In this document: piece by piece, positions 27,301 through 35,380 of the stretch
Layout of the letters: every line of letters begins with the position of its first letter
Position numbering within the stretch: position 1 is the first letter of the stretch
Assembly: GCF_008360935.1 (NCBI RefSeq)
Contig: NZ_SRXO01000003.1
Span: 124,001-188,000, forward strand
Direction: 5' to 3'
DNA: 64,000 nt
Source of the DNA: Siccirubricoccus phaeus
GTDB lineage: Bacteria > Pseudomonadota > Alphaproteobacteria > Acetobacterales > Acetobacteraceae
Made by a program: the position numbers and the translations under genes
The notes under the pieces: model-generated
Told to the model about the DNA's origin: nothing
The model's input: only the letters and a program-made list of their open reading frames with translations
Databases searched by the model: none

Positions 27301-27932
27301 ATCCCTTCGTCGCCGGCAGCCCGATCGACGTGCCGATCGACGATTTCACCCGGCTGCTCGGGCCGGGCGGGATGATCGACGGCTTTTTTACCCAGAACCT
27401 CAAGGCCTTCGTCGACACGGCGACCAGGCCCTGGCGCTGGCAGGCGGTGGACCAGGCCCAGCTCGGCTTCTCGGCGGACAGCCTGGCGCAGTTCCAGCGC
27501 GCGGCGGACATCCGGGAAGGGCTCTTCACCGGCGGCCCGAACATGGTGGTGCGGTTCGAACTGCTGCCGGTCTCGCTCGATCCCTCCTTCGGCCAGGTGA
27601 GCATCGATCTCGATGGCCAGGTGCTGACCTATGCGCATGGGCCGCAGCAGCCGGTGCGCGTGCAATGGCCAGGGCCCAGCGGGCGCAACCAGGTGCGGCT
27701 GACCCTGACGCCGACCGCGGGCGTCCCGAGCATCACCGAGCGGACGGGACCCTGGGCCCTGTACCGGCTGCTCGATACGGCGCGGGTCGTCTCCGACGGT
27801 CAGCCGGACCGCTTCACGGTCACCTTCAACGCGGGTGGCCGCAACGCGGTGTTCCGGCTGACGGCCAGCAGCGTGATGAATCCTTTCACCATGACGGCGC
27901 TGCGGCAGTTCCGCTGCCCCGCCGGCCTCTAG
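24348..27932 (+). CDS. tssM: Type VI secretion inner-membrane protein TssM (IcmF family)
   Basis: An 1194-residue IcmF-family protein, translated from GTG within the tssL stop. Two N-terminal membrane helices (about residues 10-30 and 42-62) and a third at about 450-470 bracket the cytoplasmic domain, which has a complete Walker A motif, GPPGSGKTTALVNSG, near 135-149. The large C-terminal periplasmic part includes a Gly-rich loop (near 910-922) and the beta-rich end that contacts TssJ. It spans the envelope with TssL and TssJ. The intact Walker motif suggests NTP binding; not all TssM proteins keep it. Confidence 0.95.
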   Translation: MNRFLSMLFSRWVVTFIGALLISLLIWFFGDLVAFGESRPLAPEFARVIAIILIFVLWLANNLLRMYRQQKRDKKLVEEVSAPPTQAELDAAATADEVNLLATRLKEAQQALKKAGMAGRFGTALYQQPWYMFIGPPGSGKTTALVNSGLNFPLADKGAVHGVGGTRNCDWWFTDQAVLIDTAGRYTTQDSQESIDSKSWLGFLSLLKKHRPRQPINGVILAISLSDLSAMKESEQSDHARTIRNRIRELHDQLGVRMPVYVMFTKADLIAGFVEFFDNLGKEEREQVWGMTFPLDNGKDAGNAAVTRFGAEFDALLQRLTDRMLERVHQEPDMQRRALIYGFLQQMASLRETAQSFLTAIFQPSRLELPALLRGVYFTSGTQNGMPMDRLLGAMASNFGLQRQAVTAFSGQGRSYFLTRLMKEVVFLESGLVSLDPRLEKRNRLVWGGAYAAAAVALLGMTGIWFYSWLGNRDLIAAAQLGVTNYEAQLAILRQDPAPATDLRPALPPLATLRTLPGGYDQREMSTPIGLTFGLWQGTRLGTQAQQGYRHALSMLLLPRLLARVETGMRENIGNLDYLYTALKVYLILGRRGPLDADLVTNWLTADIDRDLQDDETARGAVLDHITALLEEPVEEVPLDNVLIDQVRNVLRQMPLAQRSYQRLLTSQQVKALPDWRIGDAAGPAANRVFVLRSGRPLTTGVDGIFTYRGYHRTFLSLLPEVLQDVSEASWVLGGRDEIQVTDLRRISQLRRDVQALYFEDYIRRWDAILADVQMRPFQTTSDALDVLNTLSGPVSPFRNLLQAIATETTLTKADDIEAAGARATDTARVAAQRELRLNLSARQRTAVAALQAAFRSDDARAPNPAQRVDDHFKRLQDFVGTPQRPGEMEQVIAKMLQLYQGFSQAAAGGGAGLLGAAAGGGGGGSLPSQLQTLARSLPAPIDNMVAATARSSASVTAAGARAQIAENWRSNIAPFCATALNNRYPFVAGSPIDVPIDDFTRLLGPGGMIDGFFTQNLKAFVDTATRPWRWQAVDQAQLGFSADSLAQFQRAADIREGLFTGGPNMVVRFELLPVSLDPSFGQVSIDLDGQVLTYAHGPQQPVRVQWPGPSGRNQVRLTLTPTAGVPSITERTGPWALYRLLDTARVVSDGQPDRFTVTFNAGGRNAVFRLTASSVMNPFTMTALRQFRCPAGL

Positions 27933-27965
27933 GCCGGCGGACGCCCTACTCGGGATTTGGCAAGT

Positions 27966-29987
27966 ATGGTCGATCTGCTCAACCGCCATGTCGAAATCGC
28001 GGTCAGCCCGGATCCGGGCTTCAAGCTGTTCTTCGACCGCCTAGTTGGGACGGAGGAATTGGGCCGACCCTTCCGCTATGAGGTGGATCTGGTCAGCACC
28101 TCGGTCACCAAGGCCGATCTGCTTGCCGTCATCGGCTCCAAGATGACGGTGAAGATCCTGCTGCCGGATGAAACGAATTACCGCTTCTTCAATGGGGTGA
28201 TCACCCGCGCCGCCTATCTCGGCCAGGGCAGCGGCTATGACCGCTACCGCTTCGAGCTGCGGCCGATGTTCTGGCTGCTCTCGCAGCAGGTGAAGTGCGT
28301 CATCTACCAGCAGAAGACCCTGGTCGACATCATCAAGCAGGCGCTGTCCGATGCCGGGATGGGCGGTCAGTTCGAAACCGCGATCGTCGATGCGGCCTCG
28401 CTGCCGGTGCAAGAATTCGTGGTGCAGTACCGCGAGAGCACCTTCGACTTCGTCAGCCGGCTGATGGAAGAGGTCGGCATCTATTACTATCACAAGCACG
28501 CGGATGGTGCGCACACCCTGATGCTGACCGACGACGCCTCCTCCCACCAGCCGATTCCGGGCGCGGCGGAGATCGCCTTCTTCGAGCCGGACCACACCTA
28601 TCGGCGCAAGGACGACCATATCTGGGACTGGCAGACGACGGCGAACATCACGCCGGCGCTCTACGTCCAGCGCGACTATAATTTCGAGACCTCGGGCACC
28701 GACCTCACCTCGCAGCTCCGTCTTGCGCCCTCCCACAGCGCCCATAATGCCTATGAGGTCTATGACTACCCGGGCAGCTACGCCACCACTGCGGAGGGCA
28801 GCAAGGTTGCGGCGATCCGCATGCAGGAACTGGCCGCGCCGCGCACGATCGCGCAGGGGGAGGGCAATATCCGCCCGCTCAGCACCGGCTATACCTTCAC
28901 CCTGAAGGATTTCGCCGATGACACCCAGAACATCTCGCACCTGGTCATCGGCGCCAGCTATTTCATGACCGTGGAGGAGACGACCGGGGAGGGCGGGGAA
29001 ACCCGCGACACCTTCCGGGCGGTCTTCCAGACAGTGCCAGCCACCACCCCCTGGCGGCCGCGGCGGCTGACGCGGCGGCCGGTCATCACCGGGCCGCAGA
29101 CGGCCAAGGTGGTCGGCCCCGCCGGCAATGACGACATCTATACGGACAAGTACGGCCGGGTGAAGGTCCAGTTCCATTGGGACCGCATCGGCACCAATGA
29201 CGAGAATTCCTCCTGCTGGATCCGCGTCTCCCAGCCCTGGGCAGGGCTCAGCTATGGTGGCATCATCCTGCCGCGCATCGGGCAGGAGGTGGTGGTCGAA
29301 TTCCTGGAGGGCGATCCCGACCGGCCGATCATCACCGGCCGCGTCTACAATGATGCGCAGACCGTGCCCTACGCCCTGCCCGGCGAGAAGACCAAATCCA
29401 CGCTGAAGAGCAAGTCATCGCCGAATGCCGATGGCTTCAACGAGATCCGCTTCGAGGACAAGGCGGGCTCGGAAGAGTTCTTCATGCATGCGCAGAAGGA
29501 CATGAACATCATCGTCCTGAACGACCAGACCAGCACCATCACGAAGAACCGGACGGTTACCATCAACGATGTCGACGACACGCTGACGGTGAAGACCGGC
29601 AAGCGCACCGTCACGATCAAATCCGACCATACGGTGACGGTGCAGAGCGGCAACCAGGCCATCAATGTCGATACCGGCAACCAGACCACGACCATCAAGA
29701 CCGGCAATCACGAGCTGAAGGTCAGCGCCGGCACCAGCAAGATCGATGCGGCGCAGAGCATCACCCTTGTCGTGGGCGGGACGAAGGCGGTGCTGGATAC
29801 CAGCTCCATCACCTTGTCGATCGGCGGCAGCACGATGAAGATGGACGCCACGAGCATCAAGCTCACCGCAGGCGCGAGTTCGGTGGAGCTCGGCCCGGCC
29901 GGTGCCAAGATGAGCGGGGCGCCGAATGCCGAGGTCTCGGGTGCTGCCATGGCCAGCATTTCCGGCGCGATGGTGAAGATCAATTGA
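27966..29987 (+). CDS. vgrG: Type VI secretion spike protein VgrG (TssI)
   Basis: A 673-residue VgrG. The gp27/gp44-like base domain occupies about residues 1-390, the gp5-like OB fold follows (YGRVKVQFHWD near 396, then SCWIRVSQPWAG and GRVYNDAQTVPY), and the C-terminus is a beta-helix of short repeats rich in TV, GN and TG from about 495 onward. No extra C-terminal toxin domain is present, so cargo would be carried by PAAR or adaptors. An in-frame TTG at 27957 is an alternative start 3 codons upstream. It follows tssM by 33 bases and is convergent with the unknown gene at 30218-31357. Confidence 0.95.
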   Translation: MVDLLNRHVEIAVSPDPGFKLFFDRLVGTEELGRPFRYEVDLVSTSVTKADLLAVIGSKMTVKILLPDETNYRFFNGVITRAAYLGQGSGYDRYRFELRPMFWLLSQQVKCVIYQQKTLVDIIKQALSDAGMGGQFETAIVDAASLPVQEFVVQYRESTFDFVSRLMEEVGIYYYHKHADGAHTLMLTDDASSHQPIPGAAEIAFFEPDHTYRRKDDHIWDWQTTANITPALYVQRDYNFETSGTDLTSQLRLAPSHSAHNAYEVYDYPGSYATTAEGSKVAAIRMQELAAPRTIAQGEGNIRPLSTGYTFTLKDFADDTQNISHLVIGASYFMTVEETTGEGGETRDTFRAVFQTVPATTPWRPRRLTRRPVITGPQTAKVVGPAGNDDIYTDKYGRVKVQFHWDRIGTNDENSSCWIRVSQPWAGLSYGGIILPRIGQEVVVEFLEGDPDRPIITGRVYNDAQTVPYALPGEKTKSTLKSKSSPNADGFNEIRFEDKAGSEEFFMHAQKDMNIIVLNDQTSTITKNRTVTINDVDDTLTVKTGKRTVTIKSDHTVTVQSGNQAINVDTGNQTTTIKTGNHELKVSAGTSKIDAAQSITLVVGGTKAVLDTSSITLSIGGSTMKMDATSIKLTAGASSVELGPAGAKMSGAPNAEVSGAAMASISGAMVKIN

Positions 29988-30217
29988 TCTCCGCTGGCGG
30001 TCACGGGTGAGGGTGAGGCCTGCAACTGGCCCCTGAGCGGCGGTTGCGCGCTGCAGGAACGGTCTGCCGCAGACGGGTGGGTCAAGGGTCAGCGCCGCCG
30101 GCATAGGCTCGCAGGCGCGGGCGCCCTGGCCACTCCTGGCTGAATTGGATTCCCGACGTCCCGTCGCCTCGCGTCGTCAGGGGCGGCCTGCCGCATTCCG
30201 CGATGGCGTCGCGCGGC
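29988..30217. other. Convergent intergenic region after vgrG
   Basis: 230 bases between the vgrG stop and the stop of the opposite-strand unknown gene. No gene supported and no hairpin with a T-tail found. Confidence 0.4.
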
Positions 30218-31357
30218 TCAGAAATCCGGCAGGACAAGGGAGGGGTTGGGCTGTCCCGGAATGGCGGGCGGCTTGACCGCAGGCGCATCCTTGCCGGGTA
30301 GCCCGTTCGGCACCAGGACCGGCCCCATATTCTGCAGCAGCGCCAGGGCATTGAGGCCGGGAATAGAATCCTGGATCGGCAGCTTGTCGGGAATCTTCCA
30401 ATCGACCTTGGCGATCTCGGACAGGTCGGTGTTCATGATCTCCTCCACCGTTTCCGGCGTCGGCAGCGCCGGCGGCGTGTTAGCCAGGTTGGCGAATTGC
30501 TGCGGCCCGATGCAGGAGGGGATGGGCGGGACGTTCAGCCGCAGGATGGCCGCGATATGGGCACGGAAGACCGGCAGGTTCAGCGCGATATCGGCGATCG
30601 GCCAGATGGCGTTGATGCGTGCCAGCAGATAGAGATTCGGCAGCAGCGAGGGCATGACGGCCAGTATCGGCAGCCGGACCGAAAGCAGCATGCGGAGCTG
30701 CGCCGAGAAATAGGGAATAGTGCCCGGCAGCCGCAGATTGACACCCATCATCTCTGCGATGGAGAACAGCATGCGGACATTGAGCAGATACCGCAGGATG
30801 CCCATCAGGTTCGGCAGCATGTAGGGCGGCGGCAGGGGCACGCCGAAGGCCGGCAGGGCCTTCGGCAGATTCTCCTGGATCCGTAGGGTAGCATCGACCT
30901 GGGAGGGGCCGATGTTGAGGCGAACCCGGAGCAGGGCGCCGATATTCATCAGCATGTGCAGCCCGCTCAGCGGCCCCCAGGGCATGCGGGCGATCAGGGA
31001 CAGCGCGCTGAGGTCGAGCTTTTCCATCAACGCCGCCAGAAGCTGCATGGAATGCGGGATGGGAAAGCCGAGCCGGACGGCCACCAGGAAGCGCAGATTG
31101 GCCAATACCCCCAGCATCGGCATGCCGTTCAGCAGGGGGATGGGCGGCAGCACCATAGACATCAGCCGCCGCAGCAGGTCGGGGGGCAGCGTCGGGTAGC
31201 ACCCCGCTGGGACGCCCAGGGCCTGGCCGGAGGGGATCATGCCCAGGCGCTGCTCAAGCGCCGCCATATGCGGCGGGATCGGGGCGTGCAGGGTGGGCAA
31301 TTGTGTCGCGAGTTTGGCGATATTGCTGATCGCCTGCTGGTCGATGCGGTAGTCCAT
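30218..31357 (-). CDS. Leu/Pro/Met-rich repeat protein of unknown function between vgrG and PAAR genes
   Basis: A 379-residue protein I cannot assign. It is very rich in Leu, Ile, Pro and Met and has an internal repeat with core pattern L--LL-VRL---I: LRFLVAVRLGFPI (88-100), IGALLRVRLNIG (139-150), LRYLLNVRMLFSI (188-200), LRMLLSVRLPILA (221-233), LYLLARINAIWPI (242-254) and a weaker copy at 268-280. No signal peptide or catalytic motif; the C-terminal 80 residues are Pro-rich and less hydrophobic. ATG 31357 is used; the frame opens 14 codons earlier without a good site. It is antisense to the T6SS genes and divergent from the PAAR gene (136 bases apart). A pore-forming effector, adaptor or scaffold are possibilities, all inference. 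Confidence 0.75.
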   Translation of the reverse strand: MDYRIDQQAISNIAKLATQLPTLHAPIPPHMAALEQRLGMIPSGQALGVPAGCYPTLPPDLLRRLMSMVLPPIPLLNGMPMLGVLANLRFLVAVRLGFPIPHSMQLLAALMEKLDLSALSLIARMPWGPLSGLHMLMNIGALLRVRLNIGPSQVDATLRIQENLPKALPAFGVPLPPPYMLPNLMGILRYLLNVRMLFSIAEMMGVNLRLPGTIPYFSAQLRMLLSVRLPILAVMPSLLPNLYLLARINAIWPIADIALNLPVFRAHIAAILRLNVPPIPSCIGPQQFANLANTPPALPTPETVEEIMNTDLSEIAKVDWKIPDKLPIQDSIPGLNALALLQNMGPVLVPNGLPGKDAPAVKPPAIPGQPNPSLVLPDF

Positions 31358-31493
31358 GCGCGCAATCCGCCCGTTTCTATGCCGCCGTTCCGCAAGCATA
31401 CTGTCGCGAGGTCGAGGAGTCAGGGCATTCGCCGGCTTTCCGGAACGGAAGCGGTCGGATTAGACTACACCGCTGCGTGAAAAGGAGGGGGCC

Positions 31494-31877
31494 ATGCCGC
31501 CAGCGGCGCGAATCGGCGATATGGTGCTGCAGGATGGGCCGCACTGCCACGCCCCCATCCATCCGCCCGCGCCCGTTCCCACGCCCGTGCCGCACCCGCC
31601 GATGCCGCTTGCCATCACGGTCGGCGTGCCGACTGTGCTCATCGGCGGCGCACCGGCGGCGACCGTGACGAGCATCACTGCGCCCTGCACCCTGGCGGCC
31701 TGCGTTCCCGGCGGTCCGGGCATGGTGGCCATGGGCTCGGCGACTGTCCTGATCGGCGGGCTCCCCGCGGCCCGGGTGGGCGACATGACCTCGCATGCCG
31801 CCTGCGTTGCCGTGATCCCGATGCCCACGGGCAAGGTCCTCCCGCCCGGCTGTCCGACGGTGATGATCGGCGGCTGA
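31494..31877 (+). CDS. PAAR-domain protein (T6SS spike tip)
   Basis: A 127-residue stand-alone PAAR protein. It shows the repeated Gly/Pro/Val hairpins of the fold: PPAARIGDMV at the start, VGVPTVLIGGAPAATV, MGSATVLIGGLPAARVGD, and the closing GCPTVMIGG. His and Cys residues in HCHAPIH, CTLAAC and HAAC may supply the zinc site. It sharpens the VgrG spike and often recruits effectors. No extension is present, so any effector is separate. It lies 6 bases before a methyltransferase gene. Confidence 0.92.
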   Translation: MPPAARIGDMVLQDGPHCHAPIHPPAPVPTPVPHPPMPLAITVGVPTVLIGGAPAATVTSITAPCTLAACVPGGPGMVAMGSATVLIGGLPAARVGDMTSHAACVAVIPMPTGKVLPPGCPTVMIGG

Positions 31878-31883
31878 GCCGGC

Positions 31884-32951
31884 ATGCGCCGCCGCCATTT
31901 CGACGCTTTCCGCCCGCTGTGCCCGCATTGCCTGCGCAGCGGTGCGGGGGAGCAGGCCCTGCTGCTGGCCCATGTGGCGGCGGAGGAAAGCGGGGACATC
32001 CTCTCCGGCATCCTGCAATGCCCCAACCCCGCCTGCTTGCATGAATACCCGATCCTCGGTGGCGTGCCGCTGATCGTGCCGGAGCTGCGCCGGATGCTCG
32101 GCGAAAGGGCGGTGGAGCTGCTGCTGCGGGAGGATCTGGATCCGCTGCTGGAAAGTCTGCTGGGCGATGCGATCGGTCCCGATAGCTGGTTCGACAGCAT
32201 CCGCCTCACCGCCTCCACCTATGGCTGGGACGGTTATGCCGATCTCGACCCGGCGGAGGAGGACGTACCGCACGGGCCGCGTCCGGGGGCCGTGCGGCGT
32301 TGCCTGGCGCGGCTGCTGGACCTCGCGCCGGGCGTCGGGGGCGGGCGGCTGATCGATGCTGGCTGCGGCGCCGGCCGGACCAGCTTCGACCTGGCGGCGC
32401 GGCATCCGGAGGCGCTGGTGCTCGGCTGCGACGTCAATCTCGGCGTGCTGCGCCTGGCGCGGCGGGCGTTAGAAGGTCGGATGCGCTATCCGCGTCGCCG
32501 CATCGGGTTGGTCTATGACCGGCGGGAATTCGCGTTGCGGCTGTCGGGCGCCGAGCGGGTGGATTTCTGGGCCTGCGATGCCGGCTGCCTGCCCTTTGCG
32601 CCCGGCGGGGCGGCGCTGGTGGCGGCGCTCAACCTGTTCGACTGCGTGCCGGATCCGCCGCAATTGCTGGCGGCCCTGGCGGCGCAATTGGCGCCGGGAG
32701 GCCATCTCCTGCTGGCCACGCCCTATGACTGGGCCACGCGGGCCACGCCAGTGACGTCCTGGGTCGGCGGCCATTCCCAGCGCGGCACCATGGCCGGCGC
32801 AGCCGAGCCGCTGCTGCGCAGCCTGGTCACGGCGCAGCCAGGGCTGGCGATTCAGGGCGAGGATCTGGCCTTCCCCTGGCAGACGCGGCTGCATGACCGT
32901 TCGGCCGTGGCCTATCGGGCACATCTCCTGGCGGCATCCAGGCAGGGCTGA
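31884..32951 (+). CDS. SAM-dependent methyltransferase with N-terminal zinc ribbon, downstream of PAAR
   Basis: A 355-residue protein. The N-terminal 70 residues resemble a Trm112-like zinc-binding module (Cys13, Cys16, Cys46, Cys51, then [11 protein letters not shown]). A class I methyltransferase domain follows, with motif [17 protein letters not shown] near residue 155, an acidic motif II ([10 protein letters not shown]) and the motif IV-like [12 protein letters not shown]. Residues 75-140 are not recognised. The substrate could be a protein, lipid or small molecule. Its start is 6 bases after the PAAR stop, so the two are almost certainly co-transcribed. A role in T6SS, for example modifying a secreted partner, is inference. 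Confidence 0.82.
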   Translation: MRRRHFDAFRPLCPHCLRSGAGEQALLLAHVAAEESGDILSGILQCPNPACLHEYPILGGVPLIVPELRRMLGERAVELLLREDLDPLLESLLGDAIGPDSWFDSIRLTASTYGWDGYADLDPAEEDVPHGPRPGAVRRCLARLLDLAPGVGGGRLIDAGCGAGRTSFDLAARHPEALVLGCDVNLGVLRLARRALEGRMRYPRRRIGLVYDRREFALRLSGAERVDFWACDAGCLPFAPGGAALVAALNLFDCVPDPPQLLAALAAQLAPGGHLLLATPYDWATRATPVTSWVGGHSQRGTMAGAAEPLLRSLVTAQPGLAIQGEDLAFPWQTRLHDRSAVAYRAHLLAASRQG

Positions 32952-33115
32952 GGCCGAGCCGCGACGCCGGCCAGCCGTTGCGGACCATGCGCGGCCGGCG
33001 ACCGATCACGTGGCGCGGCTCCGGGCAGGCGGCTGCCCAGGAAAGGGGCAAGGTGTTGCGCCGCAGCGAGTCCGGCCTTGCCGGCCGCTGGCACGCCGAT
33101 TGCGTCACCCGCCGC

Positions 33116-34171
33116 ATGAGCGCACCCCTTCCTTTCCCTGAAGATCGCGGCGGCCCGGCCCAGCCGCTGCTGCGTCTCAACGGCCTGAAGAAGCATTTCC
33201 CCATCCGCGGCGGCATGTTCGGCGCCACGGTAGCAACGGTGCGCGCCGTGGACGGTGTTTCCTTCGCCGTCCGCAAGGGTGAGACGCTGGGCATCGTCGG
33301 GGAGAGCGGCTGTGGCAAATCCACCACCGCTCGCCTGCTGATGCGGCTGATGGACCCTGATGCCGGCGAGATGGTCTTCGACGGCGAGGGCGTGGGGCAG
33401 GACAGCCAGACCGGCGGCATCGCGCTGAAGGATTACCGTCGCCAGGTGCAGATGGTGTTCCAGGACAGCTACGCCTCGCTCAACCCCCGCCTGCCGATCG
33501 AGGACAGCATCGCCTTCGCCCCGAAGGTGCATGGTGTATCCGGGCCGGAGGCGCGGCAGCGGGCGCGGGAATTGCTGGCGGCGGTTGGCCTCTCCCCGGC
33601 GCAATTCGCCCGGCGCTACCCGCATGAGCTCTCCGGCGGCCAGCGCCAGCGGGTGAACATCGCCCGCGCCCTGGCGCTGCAGCCGCGCCTGGTGCTGCTG
33701 GATGAGCCGGTCTCCGCCCTCGACAAATCGGTCGAGGCGCAGGTGCTGAACCTGCTGATGGATCTGAAGGAGAAATTCGGCCTCACCTATGTCTTCATCA
33801 GCCATGACCTGAACGTCGTGCAGTACATCTCGGACCGAGTGCTGGTGATGTATCTCGGCCAGGTGGCGGAGCAGGGGCCGGTGGACGCCATCTATGACCG
33901 GCCGGCGCATCCCTATACCCAGGCGCTGCTGGCCAGCCGGCCGAGCATGGACCCGACGAAGCGCCGGACCGAGCCGCCCCTGACGGGCGACCCGCCCAAC
34001 CCGATCAACCCGCCCTCCGGCTGCCGCTTCCGCACCCGCTGCCCCTATGCCGAGGCGGTCTGCGCCGAGCGGGCGCCGGTCGCGGCCGATCTCGGCGCCG
34101 GGCATGAGGCGGCCTGTCACATGGCGTTGCCCGGCAGCGGGCACAGCAAGGCCGGGAGGCTGGCGGCATGA
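33116..34171 (+). CDS. Oligopeptide/dipeptide ABC transporter ATP-binding protein (OppF/DppF type)
   Basis: A 351-residue ABC ATPase. Walker [10 protein letters not shown] is at residues 62-70, the signature LSGGQRQR near 180, and Walker B with [10 protein letters not shown] just after. The C-terminal oligopeptide-type extension contains a Cys-rich segment ([14 protein letters not shown]) that in relatives binds an iron-sulfur cluster or metal. ATG 33116 is chosen since the 46 upstream codons are unrelated. It overlaps the next ATPase gene by 4 bases (ATGA). No permease or binding-protein gene is adjacent. The specific substrate is unknown. Confidence 0.92.
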   Translation: MSAPLPFPEDRGGPAQPLLRLNGLKKHFPIRGGMFGATVATVRAVDGVSFAVRKGETLGIVGESGCGKSTTARLLMRLMDPDAGEMVFDGEGVGQDSQTGGIALKDYRRQVQMVFQDSYASLNPRLPIEDSIAFAPKVHGVSGPEARQRARELLAAVGLSPAQFARRYPHELSGGQRQRVNIARALALQPRLVLLDEPVSALDKSVEAQVLNLLMDLKEKFGLTYVFISHDLNVVQYISDRVLVMYLGQVAEQGPVDAIYDRPAHPYTQALLASRPSMDPTKRRTEPPLTGDPPNPINPPSGCRFRTRCPYAEAVCAERAPVAADLGAGHEAACHMALPGSGHSKAGRLAA

Positions 34172-35175
34172 GCGAGATACTGGAACGCCCGGTCGTGACC
34201 ACCGCTGCGGCATCGCCGCTCATTACCATGCGCGACGTGCATGTGCGCTTCGTGACGCGCGACCGCACGGTGCATGCGGTGAATGGCGTGGATCTCGACC
34301 TCGCCGCCGGCGAGGTGCTCTGCATTCTCGGCGAAAGCGGCTCCGGCAAATCCGTTACCATGCGGGCGCTGATGAAGCTGCTGCCGCGGACGGCCAAGGT
34401 GTCCGGCCGCATCGAGGTGGCGGGCCGCGACGTGACGGCGATGAGCGAGGGCGAGCTGCAGGATTTCCGCGGCAGCGACGTGGCGATGATCTTCCAGGAG
34501 CCGATGACGGCGCTGGACCCGGTCTTCACCATCGGCAGGCAGATCGCCGAGACGGTGCAGCGGCATGAGGGGCTTTCCCGCGCCGCGGCCATGGCGCGGG
34601 CGTTGGAGCTGCTGGAGCTGGTGCAGATCCCCTCGGCCAGGCGCCGGCTGGAAGCCTATCCGCATGAGCTTTCCGGCGGCTTGCGGCAGCGCGCCATGAT
34701 CGCCGTGGCGCTGGCCTGCAAGCCTAAGCTGCTGCTGGCGGATGAGCCGACCACGGCGCTGGACGCCACGGTACAGATCCAGGTGCTGTTGCTGCTGCGC
34801 AAGCTGCAGGAGCAACTTGGCATGGGCGTCGTCTTCGTCACCCATGATCTGGGCGTGGCGGGCGAGATCGCCGACCGGGTGGCGGTGATGTATGCCGGCA
34901 GGGTGGTGGAGGAGGGGCCGGTCGGCGCGCTGATGACCGGCCCGCTGCACCCCTATCCGCGCGGCTTGCTGGGGGCGACGGTGCATGGCGGCATGCGCGG
35001 CCAGCGGCTGACCACCATCCCCGGCGCGCCGCCGAGCCTGGAGACCGTGCCGGTGGGTTGCCCCTTCGCGCCGCGCTGCACCGAGGCCGAAGAGGTCTGC
35101 ACGGTGGGCGAGATCGCGCCGCGGCGCCCGGTGCCGGGCCGTATGGCCCGCTGCGTGCACGTGCCGGCGGAATAG
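34168..35175 (+). CDS. Oligopeptide/dipeptide ABC transporter ATP-binding protein (OppD/DppD type)
   Basis: A 335-residue ABC ATPase that would form a heterodimer with the preceding one. Walker A GESGSGKSV is at residues 55-63, the signature reads LSGGLRQR, and Walker B is followed by ADEPTTALD. The C-terminal oligopeptide-type domain has CPFAPRCTEAEEVC. It starts inside the stop of the OppF-type gene. The usual order is D before F; here it is reversed. The membrane subunits must be encoded elsewhere or have been lost. Confidence 0.92.
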   Translation: MSEILERPVVTTAAASPLITMRDVHVRFVTRDRTVHAVNGVDLDLAAGEVLCILGESGSGKSVTMRALMKLLPRTAKVSGRIEVAGRDVTAMSEGELQDFRGSDVAMIFQEPMTALDPVFTIGRQIAETVQRHEGLSRAAAMARALELLELVQIPSARRRLEAYPHELSGGLRQRAMIAVALACKPKLLLADEPTTALDATVQIQVLLLLRKLQEQLGMGVVFVTHDLGVAGEIADRVAVMYAGRVVEEGPVGALMTGPLHPYPRGLLGATVHGGMRGQRLTTIPGAPPSLETVPVGCPFAPRCTEAEEVCTVGEIAPRRPVPGRMARCVHVPAE

Positions 35176-35187
35176 GGCGGCGCCCGG

Positions 35188-35232
35188 CCTGCCTGGACTC
35201 GCTGTGCGTTGGGGGCCGAGCCGGCAGGCAGG
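35188..35232. repeat. Inverted repeat with long loop after the ABC ATPase genes
   Basis: CCTGCCTG (35188-35195) and CAGGCAGG (35225-35232) are complementary with a 29-base loop. It lies just after the last ATPase stop and could help termination, but there is no T-tail. Confidence 0.3.
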
Positions 35233-35380
35233 CGCCGGCGAGCCCGCCGTCTGGGTGAAGCTGCTTGGCCGGCTCCCGCCGGACTAACGTGCCGCCGGAG
35301 AGGCTGGCCGGTGAGGATCCCCCTTCAATTCCAACCCTCCTGCTCTGCTACGCTGCCTCCCAAAGCCAGGGAGGGAGTCC

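Noticed and set aside
27966-29987. A toxin domain at the VgrG C-terminus
   Set aside because: The C-terminal 180 residues are regular beta-helix repeats to the end, with no appended domain.
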